Shown piece after piece: positions 50,494-62,370 of a stretch of 64,000 nucleotides of DNA (the stretch's first letter is position 1; every line of letters begins with the position of its first letter). The DNA comes from Litomosoides sigmodontis (Eukaryota > Nematoda > Chromadorea > Rhabditida > Onchocercidae): contig OY718804.1 in the NCBI GenBank assembly GCA_963070105.1, forward strand, positions 10,741,817 to 10,805,816, written 5' to 3'. Made by a program: the position numbers and the translations under genes. The notes under the pieces were generated by a model. The model had not been told where the DNA came from and searched no databases. It saw nothing but the letters and a program-made list of their open reading frames with translations.

Positions 50494-53320
50494 GAAAAGG
50501 GACCCGAAATTGAGCTTTCACTTAAAATCGTAAAACCAAAAAATTGAATTTATATACTTAAGATCAAAGTTAGGTTAGACTCGCATATGTTCACAGAAAC
50601 AAGCACAAAAGAACTCAGAGCAGATCCTTACTACAAGTCGAACTACGCAAGTAACTGCAGCACGGAAACACTTCTCGAATTTGAAAAGCAATAGCGATTT
50701 TCAAACCTCAATTCATAAATTTAACGCAGCAAGGATCTGCAAACTGACACATCCCACTCAATTTCAACTTGAAAGAGTGATGCAAAGGCTGAACAGAAAT
50801 TTTAAGAATGAAATTTAAGGTGATCGTTGAATAGATGGGTACATGGGATTATCAGGAATCGCCAGATACCAGCAGCTTCAGAAGTCTCAGGAATTCCAGA
50901 AATCTCTCATTTCTCAATTTTAAAGTAAGAAAAACCCGAAAGGATTTACAAAGCTATTTGGAATGCTCTTTTAAATCGATGAAATGAACATACTATTTTC
51001 TTCATAATTCTTTGTGGTTTGCTACTCGGTCTACGATCACCGTCTGAAATTGAGAGACACTAAATGAGATTGCCCAATTTGATTTTAGATTGGTTCGAAA
51101 ATTTTACTGCTTCAAAAAATGTGGACATTTTTATTCGGCAAATGTAATAAATAAAGAAGGCCACCAAATTTGTCGGCAAGAAGTTTAAAGAATGAAATCT
51201 AAATTTCAGTTTTCAAAAAATTATTGCAAACTGTTCAGTTTACGCTCTCCATCATTTCACTTCTACGATACCAACAGACAATTATACATTGGCAAACCAG
51301 CGGTGCACATATATACCTTACAACAATGAAACATGGAAAGTAAGATAAACAGCGGAAGAAGTACTAAAAAGAGAGCTTTTGCTTAAGCTTTAAGCAATGC
51401 TTCGGATATTTTGCCGGTGAATGACCGGAGAGCTGAGTTGAACTCCGGAATACAGGACTTTCATGCCAATACAACCACGCACCTTCAAAACATAACTTGG
51501 ATTTTTTATGAAAATGAATTAATGAAAGACAACAAGTCTCACACTGCAACACCAAGCTTGAACTCTTGCTTGCATACACAGATGAATTGAAAAGTTAGCG
51601 AAAGACAAACATCATTGATGATGACAAAGAAGCCTCTCTTATAAGCGCCGTCAGCTTTAATACTGTGGTGGTTATATTTGCTTCATCATAATCACATCAA
51701 GAGTAGCAAATAACATTCATCACGCGGCACTGAACCCGCCATCCCTGACTGTCACTCCCCGCATACCCACCTCACCAATAAACCTACGTCTCCCACCCCT
51801 GCAACTCATAGGAACGTCATGTCATGCAGAATGGGACGACAGCAAATGCTGGTTAAAATCCCAGTACAGTAGAATTGGTCATTCCTTCAACGTCGCTCGT
51901 CCGCCACTCTGCGTGCGCCAAAGACGTCCGGTGGCCCTTCTTCCACTTCATAAGTAATTTACGTTGAAGTTGCATAAAAGTTTCCTACGGTGCACATTAA
52001 TGTTATCGTAGGAGCACTGGCGACTGATCGATATTTTGCTGAGAGCAAACGCGGAAACTGTTTTGAAACGCCAGTCACACTATTCGAAGCCGTCACGTAC
52101 TGTTAAGTGACGACTGATAACTTAATTCGTTCGAAATCCAGCGGCTCAGTCAATTTATTTCATCGGTATGAAAATTTTAAACCAGAACACTGAGACGTCG
52201 TTGATAATTACTGGCTAACATTAATAAAGGATGAATGTCAAACAGTCCAGGATGATCGCATATAAAAGCGAGTAATGAAAGATCCAAATGACCCATAATT
52301 TAAGATCGTATCGAAATGAAATTAAACTGTTGGCAATGTTCAGGACAGAGATGTACAAGATAGCCCACTAATCTAACAACGAAGGAATAGAAAACAATGT
52401 TCATACTTCGAGTAATATTGTTCCACATAATCGCTTGTAATTGAAATCGAAGAAGAACTCTTTTTTTGCAATCTTAGACCGACCAAACTGATATCTCACT
52501 GACAATACAAATACAGATATACAGATGGAAACACAAAAACAGCGAAATCTCTAAAACAATGAAATGACCATCCAAATATCAGTTACTACCAGAAAGGCAG
52601 AAATTATTGTTGTGTGCGAGTAATCAAAGCGATTGAATTCTATTCCTATCGTTTATCCAAATGATATGTAAATTCACACCATAAAGAACATTACGCATCA
52701 ATGCGTTACTTTATTTCAAATGTAAAGCTAATCATTTGTTCATTTGGCTCGCTTTATCTTTACAGATATCCTTTAAAAAGAGCTCTCTGTCTCGGCGATG
52801 AAAATGTTAAGTCCTCTTTCTTCACGTAGCTCTTCTCATCTCCAAAATAGACTGACTATGAGCGGTTCTGCTCGATTGAGTTCGATGTTGTTACGTTTAT
52901 CATTATCTAACACACTGACCAATTGTTTAATTCACTTTAAACGGATAGCAGCAATGCTGCTTGTTGACGTTTGTGCTCTTTTAAACATGAATTCAGGTCT
53001 TCCTATCAAACTTTGAAACGAGCATTTCACTGTGGTTAGTATTATCATTATCTACACACTGATCAGTTGTTTAATTTCTCAACTTTCTCTTTCACCTACG
53101 AATAAAGCATGATGCTAATCTAGGAACATTCAAAACGTAAAGAAATCAACTCCAACTACCAGCACATACCATATGTTTTTTTGTTGAAACTAGATAACAA
53201 ATGAGTATTAAAGAATAAAGGGAAGAAGAGCCCTTAGCATATTCTTGCATTGTCATCAGGAAAAACCAAGTAATAGGAAAGCCAACGGTCACATTCCCAC
53301 AAGCCATTCAACAATTTTTG
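50494..53320. other. intergenic, ORC4 to ADAT3
   Basis: About 2.8 kb without a recognised gene. A segment at about 51720-51960 is clearly richer in G and C than its surroundings and may be a promoter or an old non-coding element. No protein family or tRNA could be matched. Short open frames at 51364-51579 (minus) and 52798-53016 (plus) look spurious. Confidence 0.5.
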
Positions 53321-56300
53321 TCATCTGTCAAGATCATCCATCCAGTGCATTAAGGCAGTTGGGAGAGGTGTAAATTCCTTTACACAGTTCAACACCAAAT
53401 CGATGTCAACCTAAAAAACATTTACAATGGGGCACGAAGAAAGGAGAAACCATAACTGATCAAATTCTTTTTTTCAACTCTCTTGCCAAATTTAAATACA
53501 TGGTGCTAACCGGCTACAGATGATGATGATCTTTGAAACTTATCAAGTAACAATTGCTTATAATGCCGAAAAACTCCGACAACATAACTGGTCTTAATAC
53601 AACATTTTTCATTTTGTAAACAACGTTCTCAGTAGTTTGCATCCTATCTGTCATTTGCCTGTAAAGAAAATGATTACCTGCAGAGATGTTCGCCTAAACA
53701 ATAACTGCCCGCATTGCTCTCTTCCTTCCAGGACAGTAAGACTACACAATGTATCAAGTTCTTTCAATAATATCAAATCGTCTTTTACATTTAATGTCGG
53801 CAGATACTTGTTAACCAACTTACGGTAATCTAGAATCAAATTCAAATAAAATTTAATTTATCATTAAATACTGCTTTTTGAAGCAGCTAGAGGGGATAGA
53901 GGTTAATTTTTTTTTACTTTAGCCTTGCCTACTCACCCAAAGTAGTATTTAATTACAGATTCCGGCATCATTTTGCATTCATGCGAAACCCTTATACATT
54001 GGGACTTTCGGACATTATTCAGCGAATTTTTTTCTTGCGTTCCACGTTCCAAAAACGTACAATATCTAACGTATTAGAATAATTGAAGAAGATTAAAATA
54101 TAAAATGCAGAAAATAGTCAAAACTGGAGTTTAACTAAAAAATTTGACTGAAAAATAAGCTATAAAAGTGCTAAAAAAAGTCGGTAACCTAAGTTAAACT
54201 GAGGTCGCCCAAGAAATAAACCTTATTTTTGCCAAACAATTTTGTTCTAAGTGTATGAACCTAGGATAATTTCACGAAATACGAAATCCTGTCGTCGCTG
54301 ATAACGTACCAAACGAACACAACATAACAAAAGGCACAGCTGCCGCAATGTCAAACCTGAAGTAGTGGAGTAAGTTGGTACAGTATAGATAAGTTTACCC
54401 AAGTAGAGTAACCGTAGTTCGTATTAAATGATAACTGTAGTCTAGTGATATTACGATTCCACAGAATTCCGCATGTGTACTTGATGGTAAATTTTTTGAA
54501 AATCGACAGAAATTAAACCCGATTGCTGGCCGAATGTAGCTCTGCCACCGATATGTCAATACTTTTATTATAAATTGTGCGAAAATTTGTCAGAAAAAAT
54601 TGCTTGCCAATTCGCGGGTGTATCAAATACTAAATGAACAAGCATTGAGTGGGACGATGTAGCCACATTAGACCAGAAAAGTTAAGTTAGCAAAAAAATG
54701 CTCCGTATTCGTAAAGCAAAGAGATTTCGAATTTGGCGATAACTTAACAACTCTCACTTAAAATAATCGATTTCATTGTATCTTCGTTAGAAATCACAGC
54801 ATTTTTTGCTTCAATAAATATCCGTGAAGCGTGACGGCTTGCTAAACTTTCAACATGTTCTGCATCCATAAAGCACAGAAATGTGGCCGTAATTTGTTTT
54901 AGAATGCAATAACTTCGTGTTTCATCGTATATTTCATGTAATTTGCGCTCTACGCACTCATCCGCAATGAATCGCTGTAATTATCATTTCACACAAAATT
55001 ACCGATCTCCAAAATTCATAAAGCAATTCTCAGTTTCTTAATTCTGCCTTATGATTTTTACAACCAATAATGAGGAAAGTATTCTGCTTTTAACTGCCAC
55101 TTCCTATCTTTAATTTTGTCACATGACAGGACTTGTTCATGTTCAAAATTGCTAACTTCACATTTATTTTAGTAGCAATCTGCAGAGCGAAAAATACTTT
55201 TTGTGCATCCCTTGTAATGCGTAAAGCAAATCTCATCACCACAAAAGCAGTACTCTTTCAAGTTGGACAATTACTACTCACCTTGATAAGATCATTATTC
55301 TTCTCGTATTTTTTCAGACTGGTATGTAAAAATGTTGCAAATGCTTTTGTAAAATCATCGAATGATACAGATGACTGAGCAAATGATATAAATGTATTGG
55401 AAAGACGTGATCGTACGCGTTTTTCAAGTAGCTCGGTACAGTCCTAAAATTGAACTTGTCTAAACTGAGACATTCCCAAACCTCATATTCGAAAAACCCA
55501 AAACGACAGTTATCTGGTCAAATCAATGCATAAAATTGTTTTTAGAATGTTTTATGATGGCATATTGCCTAATCACTGAGAAATCCATTTCATATGCCAA
55601 ACCAACTGCTTATTTACCTGACGAGAGCTAACACAAAGTGCAAAAAGAGATCCACAACGTGATGCATTCAGAAGCGTGTAAAGAAGAGTTTGTCGACCTC
55701 GTCTTATAAACTGATCGAAATTGAACACGATTACAAGTTGTAGTTGTGCCTACAACAGAAAAAGTGAAATATTTCTGCCAATGTATGCTCGCTCCCAGCC
55801 AAAATCATAATAAACTCTTAAATTCTTGTATCACTAACAGTGGTATATTGCAAAAACAGTAAGGGCAGAAACACTGTGCGTGACTACCAAAGTATACGAA
55901 ATTTGGGTTCTTCACAACGGTCCTCAACAAACGTTAGAGACACAAAAAATTTTGACAAAAAAGTCAGAAATGAATACCGAATTGGATTCAGATGCGTTTA
56001 ATATTTTTAATGCATCTACATCACTCGTTAGAATTAATCCATCGATGAAGATCACATCCACATCATTCGCATAATTCATTACGACCTGATAAATGAAAAC
56101 TAATTCTTCTTTACTGCCATGCATTTGTGGCATAAAACCATCATCTAATCTCCAATTCTTTCTTTCCAAGCTCACTGCACACAATCTTTTTTTTTTTAAA
56201 AAAAAAAAGAAATATTAAGTAAAAAGGGGTCGGAAAAGAGGCAAGTTTTGGAAAAAATCAGAAGCTGCTGTTGTTAAAACCACTTATCAAGAAAGCAAAA

Positions 56301-56797
56301 AAACAGAGAGAAGCGATAACGAACCTTGGATATAATTGAGCGCTTGCCAGATGATTTAGGCCCGATAACAACTGCCGAACCACCCTCTCTGCTTTTCACG
56401 AATCGTTTTATGATTTCGTGCAATTTACTGAAAAAGGAAAAACTAGCAGAAATTAAAGACCCATCTGCGTGGAATGTTCCATTTCCGCAAATTTTGAACG
56501 GCTTTTCCGGAGTTTTTCTTATCAAAAATAAAATAAAACACCTCCAACCAGACCACAACAAAAGGAAGAAGTGAAGTGCCTAGCCTGCGTAATTCTCTGC
56601 AAAGCTTGAAAGAGAGAACGGTGGAAAGTTCACTTACATTTCAGAGGAACTTTCTGAAAGGAAATTCAAATTCAGTAATGAAACGACTAGTTTCAACAAT
56701 TACTTTGCGAACAATGGTACCTGATGCACTGATCTAAACCAGCAAATTTGTCATCAAGTTCAGCAAGCAAATGGTTAAACACTGATTCAACGACCAT
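53321..56797 (-). CDS. ORC4: ORC4, origin recognition complex subunit 4
   Basis: Exons: 56797-56721, 56427-56325, 56085-55933 (or to 55978, same frame), 55749-55618, 55443-55282, 54974-54758, 53829-53678, 53410-53321; 361 residues, against about 436 in human. It is a subunit of the complex that marks replication origins and loads MCM. The AAA+ part has a Walker A-like loop VVIGPKSSGKRSIISK at about residues 45-60, then DVIFIDGLIL. A Walker B position LVIVFNFDQF follows at about 116-125, and RQTLLYTLLNAS. The family-specific CTELLEKRVRSRLS is the strongest identifier. A winged-helix C-terminal part ends VLNCVKEFTPLPTALMHWMD. Walker A has Arg where Ser/Thr is usual, and Walker B has Asn-Phe in place of Asp-Glu. 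The stretch between the Walker motifs is shorter than in human, so a small exon could be missing. A possible spliced-leader acceptor is 20 nt before the ATG. Confidence 0.87.
56187..56208. repeat. T11-A11 palindrome in an ORC4 intron
   Basis: Eleven T followed directly by eleven A, flanked by C and G so that the palindrome extends to 24 bp. Such homopolymer junctions are also prone to sequencing error. Confidence 0.9.
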
Positions 56798-59700
56798 TGT
56801 AGCCTGATCAATTTCTCCTGACAATTATCCAATCATAGGCATGACATGCATATCACATACTATTTAAAGTAACGCACTATGCATGAATATATCAATGAAT
56901 TTTTTTTTTTGGGTCCCGTGTAATCGTTTTGTTTGTGAATAATTTAGACATGTGAGAATTACACTGGCACACCTTACTTTATACTGCCGGACAATTCTGC
57001 ATGGCATCATTCCCTTAACACGGCTTGACGTATTATCAGCCAAGTATGTCAGAAAATAGGGTGCTTGTCTCTGAGACTTTAAACGACAGTTATACTTAAA
57101 TTTGAAGAAACATCGACACTGACGGTTTTTAAGTAATTTTTGAGAGTAACAAATAGCTGATATGGACGAAAGCAAATTACTAAGCCTTGTATGCAGGAGC
57201 AAATCCAAGTACATATATTTCGATAAGACAAAAAACGTTTATTAGCAGAAAAAGTGATTCAAGAAGCAAATACTACCGTAATGTATGGATATCATTATTT
57301 GAAAACAGTAATGGAAATGGAAAGATTCCACTACAAATTAAACAAACAGAAAATGTGAAAAAAATTCTAAACTTACGGACAGAAAAATCATTATACCAAC
57401 GGTGCTATTTATTACACTTATAAATAATTGTACTGAATTTCGGTGCTTGAGAATTGGAAGATGAAGAAAAAAGAAAGAGGAACGAGGAAAACAGTCGGAA
57501 CAGTGCCATCAAGAAAATACTCAGATACGTTAACAAGTCTGCCATTTCCTAGAGTGTTTGTGGAATGTTGGGGGAATATAAAAATTATGTTCGAATCAGT
57601 TTTGCCCCTTTCTCTCCCAGAAGGCTTCTTGGAAATGGTTTCATAATTAGTAATTCTGCGCAGATAACAACCTAAACAGCAGTTAATAAGTCATCAGTTA
57701 TTAAAGAACACAGTTTTCGATGCTAAACAAACTTAAAATCAAATAACTTCGAAAGTGGGAAGGAGACAAAGAAAGAAAGCATAATCAATTGCAGATTCTC
57801 TTCTTTTCTTTTAGAAGTTAAAAAGTTTCTGCAAAAAGGCGCATCAACAAAAAATACCATATTCTCTACGAATCTTTCATCATTACAAAGGAATGATTTC
57901 TTAATAAAACGACTGCTAGTGACGCTGACAATAGTAACTGGGAGACGAAAACTACAGTTGCATTGAGAAAATACAAGAAAACAAAGGTAATATTGATCGT
58001 AGAGAAGTCATAATATACAAACCGATGACTAATAACCGAGTTAAATAAAGCAACATAGCACAACGAAAATTACATAACAAAAGCCAAAAATTCAAAAAGA
58101 AAATCAGTATTAACATTAATAAATCGTATGATAAATAATAATAATAAGCTACGAGAATGCAATGAAAGGAAACAGAAAACACAACGTGGCAAGAAAACTG
58201 TTGAATGAATATGCGAAAATTTTCAAAATAAATTAAATATAAATCAATGAGTAAACACCGCCCTTTTTTCAATTTTATAAGTAAATTCAAAACCAAGGAA
58301 ACAATCGGAGAGCCAATTAACAGAATTACGAAAACAAATCTAAAAAAATTTACAGAAATTTTTTCAAGATCAAAACCGAATAGCAAAATATTACACGCGA
58401 AAAAAGGAGTAAGAACACCAACAATACATACAACAAAGGCAAAAACTTTTGGGAAAGTCTTATGCATGCATTTAGCTCACAACTGATAAAGTCCATAAAT
58501 CTATCAATTTGCAAGGGCTTTTGAAATAGTGTCGTTTCGACTAAATCATTGTCTAGTGACCAACAGTACCAGTCTCAATTTCCAAGAATACGATGAGTAC
58601 AGGTAAATTCAAATTACAATTGCGTTAGATACGAAAATCTGCCCTAAAAAGTACGCATCGGACACAAAGATGTCACTACGACAAATATGACAAAAACAGT
58701 AGCAGATTTTTTTACTGAAGACATGGGACAATTACACAGGATTGCATGACCCGGACATATTAATTACTGGTTTGTGAAATTTGAAAAAATATTGTATTTT
58801 ACTTTGCAGGTGGAAAAAAGAGATAGAGACATGTGCGCAGATTCCCAATAAAAAAGAAATGAAACGCAAGCAAGCAATGCAAAAAAAGCAACATAATGAA
58901 GAAATAAATGAAGCAGAAATAAATGAAACGTTAAAAAATAATTTTTGGTCTTGAAGGGATTTGTAAGAGAAAAAATGAACGGAAAGTAAAGAAATTTAAA
59001 ACAATATAGTTAGCAGAAGTCACTGCAAAGAAGGAAAAATACCATGGCCACTATAGAGCAGGAAAATACCATGATAATATTGTTCGCAATCCATAGTTTA
59101 ATATTTCAACGTTGCGTTATAAAAGTTTTAAATCAAAAACACAAAGCGAAACATTCTACGAACTCGAAAATGAACTGAAAGAGATATAAAAATTAAGATA
59201 GAACAAAAATTTTTCGGAAATAAAAAAGTGAACGAATGTGCTAAAAATGAGGATAGACAATATGGTAAGTGCATTTAAGTTCAAAATAAAATTGTTACAC
59301 CATAAAATATCATGTTACTCACATAAATTAAAAGCATGCGCTATTTTTTCTGGGAAGACAATGAGAAAAATGATCAATACTATCCATTACACAACGGGGA
59401 GGAATTAAATTTTAGATTTCAAATACCAGATGCAAAAATCATTATTGCGGATTATTAGATAATCGATGATGCATTTCCAGTCAAGAGATGCACACATTCT
59501 TCCTAGAAACTAATGCTACCCAGCTAATCCCATATACTATGTTATCGCATGAAATCTTTCCACAAGTTATGAATTCAAAAGCGTAAAGACTGAAAATGCA
59601 ACCCAATTAAACGACAAATTGGAAAACAGAGTGGAAACGTCAATTGTAAATGGATGCGTATAATTAAGTATAAGATAATAAGAAATATGAAAACCAGATG

Positions 59701-62370
59701 ATGAGCAAGCTAGAAAAAAGAGGGCCACAAATTACTACTGAAAAGAACTGCTAGATGCAACGAATGATGGAATATACTGGGGTATTTGGCTTAATAAAGC
59801 TGATAAAATTAACAAACATGATCAAAAGAATATACAAAAAGAGAAGAATAATACATCGAAGCTGTAAATAAAGTGGGGAAAATTTTTTGACTGCAGAACA
59901 CTGAAGAGTTTTCCTCCTACACCATTAAATGAAATTTGGCATTACAAGCCAAGGATCTCAATCTTACCGCATCTCCCAAACGGTTCATCAAAAAAAGTAT
60001 GAAAATAATTTGAATACAGCTATTTGTTGATCTTGTAGGAACTTGGAGATCCCATCAATTTCAATGAAAAACTATAGGTTTACTAAGTCTAATTATTACT
60101 ACACAAAAACAAAAATAGTATTAATCTATTTAAGATAACGATAATGTTTCCAGGCTTCCAGGAAGCTTAAAATCAAACAAAAAAATGAGTAGTAATTGAC
60201 ATGTGGCAGTGTGTAATGAAAATTACAACACTCTTTTCTCACAAACAAAGAAAAGTTACCAACATTCGGATTTGAGATTTCTCAACCATCAATTCTTAAC
60301 GTACCTCAAAATCAAAGTTTTGCACTGTAATGAATGGAAATCCAAACATCACAAAATTGGTCGTCGTTTGTTACCAAACATTTTGCACTCTTACTCCCTA
60401 CCCTCACTGTAATAAATCAGATTTAAAAAATCCTTATGACAAGCTCTTCAAATTGCAGATGTTTTCTATTAGAATTAATTAATAATAATATTATAATAAT
60501 GACAAATAAGAATGATAAATAATAATAAAATAATAAATATAAATAATAATACAAAACAATACATAACAAGAAGTAATGATATTACAATAATGATAAATAA
60601 TAATAACTCAATAACAATAAACAATAATAATAATGTTAATTATATTAAAAAATAGTAATTATTATTATGATATTAATAGTAGTAATGAAATAATAATAAG
60701 CAGAACTGGCGACGTAAAGATCGCATGAGTGACATGGGTCAATAGAAAGGAAAGTAAGGGAAGAAAAAGGATGAAGGGAAAATTGCGTACAAGAAAGCAA
60801 CAATGATGCATGATGTAGGCATTTGTAATTCATATCATTCTTATGTCATCTTATAGGTGTTTGTGATGCGCGTAACGAGTCGTTATGCACCATTATGAAA
60901 AACATGAACACCCGAACGAACTTCACAGAAATAAGAGAATAAATATACAACAATGAAGAAAGATGTAAATGGACAAGTAAACAAAATTTGAAGACAACAC
61001 GCTGAAATATGAGATCAGTACAGTCTGAACAAGTTCTCGAAAATAAATGGTTCAAAACATCCCTATTTTTTTAACTTTTTTAAAAATCTAAACAGCTTAA
61101 CGACAGAAAATGTAAAGTAAAAAAAAATGAAAGAAATTATACATGGATTGATTTCTCTTCCTGTGTACATGCATAAGCAGAATGCCCTAGAAAACTCATA
61201 ATGAAGCTTCGATTAGTTTTAAGCTAACAGAATAATTTTTATCCTTGATTAAAAACTCTGACCTCGAGAGTTCCCCTTCACTTCTTTAAAATTTCGTAGA
61301 AACTAGGTGAAGAAAAAAACGAAACAACTTCCGAAATGAGTTTTCCAATAAGCTTTGTCGAGAGCATGAATTCGCGTCTTCAAGATCTCCAATATGCATA
61401 TTAGTTATTACGCGTACTACAAAAGCCCCTAAATTATTTCTTGAACTCAGTTTTAAAATTAGAAGAGAAATAACACAGCTATTTTCAAGAAAACACAAAC
61501 AAACAAAAGGGTCTGGATAATAATAAAGTAGTGGTTTAATAATATGCAAAACAAAATGAGCACTCGATAAGGCAAAACGATAATGATTTCAAAACTGAAA
61601 AAAATTTCTTTCTTGAAAAACAGAATTTGGAAAAAAAAACTTAATAAAAGGCAAGAAAGAAGAAAATGAAGACAATGAATATATTTGTATGAAGATACTT
61701 CATAAAAGAACGAAGAAAGCAAAAAAAGTATGAAGTTTCTCCGAGGAGTAGAAGAAAAGCGTACTACATATCAAATAAAATTATTTCCAAAAGCAAAAAT
61801 TGCAGCGATTAACTGTTCAGTTAATCAGTTAAAAAAGAGAAAAAAATTTGAAAAATTAACAGTTGGATAGATGGTTATTATTAGCAAACTAAATTTTGTA
61901 TACGTCGGTTTCATGCACCATACTACACATTTCTGACGTATACCACAACAGAGAATCACTCCAAAAAGAAGATAAAAAAATATGATGTACGCGCTCTTAA
62001 CAAATTTCATTTAACGTAGCGAAAACTTCATATGACAAACCTAAATAATTTAAAACGGTTTAGCTTTAATAATGTGAGAAGGTTCGCAGGTTTCAATCAG
62101 TGTATGTTCACACAATTTCCTGGTGTATGTAAATTGTCAGCAAAATTTTCGCTAGTTCCGTAATATACAGTATTAAATTATAGACATTAAGAATAAAAGG
62201 ACAAGTGAGTAACAAGGCAACCTTTGAACGAGCACCGTTATATGTACCACGGGTTTAAATTGATGATCGATATTCAGAAGCCAATGTAACAAATTGGCAC
62301 AGTTTTCGATCCAAAAAAGTTGTTTGAGAGAGTTATTGCTGTTGTAAGGAGAAAACATAGAGGCAATTGC
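56798..62370. other. long intergenic region, nhl-2-like gene to ORC4
   Basis: About 5.6 kb with no recognised gene. The plus strand is strongly A-rich over much of 57.9-62 kb. It probably contains the 3' untranslated region of the NHL gene and the ORC4 promoter. Open frames here, including a hydrophobic 171-codon one at 57952-58467 (minus), are best explained by T-rich composition. Confidence 0.55.
60476..60706. repeat. degenerate AAT-rich repeat tract
   Basis: About 230 bp dominated by imperfect AAT and AATAATA units, with an ATT-rich patch near 60655-60675. It is simple-sequence DNA in the intergenic region. Confidence 0.85.

Noticed and set aside
51725..51745. Minus-strand GGTTCAGTGCC with partial T-arm pairing
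   Set aside because: The T-loop lacks the conserved A and no other tRNA arms are present.
52125..52150. GTTCGAAATCC, a tRNA B-box-like sequence
   Set aside because: The flanking five bases do not pair into a T-stem and no A-box or acceptor stem fits.
56641..56656. Possible 16-nt mini-exon of ORC4
   Set aside because: From the preceding exon it would run into TGA; direct joining of 56721 to 56427 keeps frame and homology.
57952..58467. 171-codon minus-strand open frame with many hydrophobic residues
   Set aside because: The strand is T-rich, so Phe, Leu and Ile codons arise by composition. No motif, no splice context and no relative recognised.
57952..62000. Nuclear copy of mitochondrial or Wolbachia DNA
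   Set aside because: No recognisable mitochondrial or bacterial gene could be read in any frame; composition alone is not evidence.
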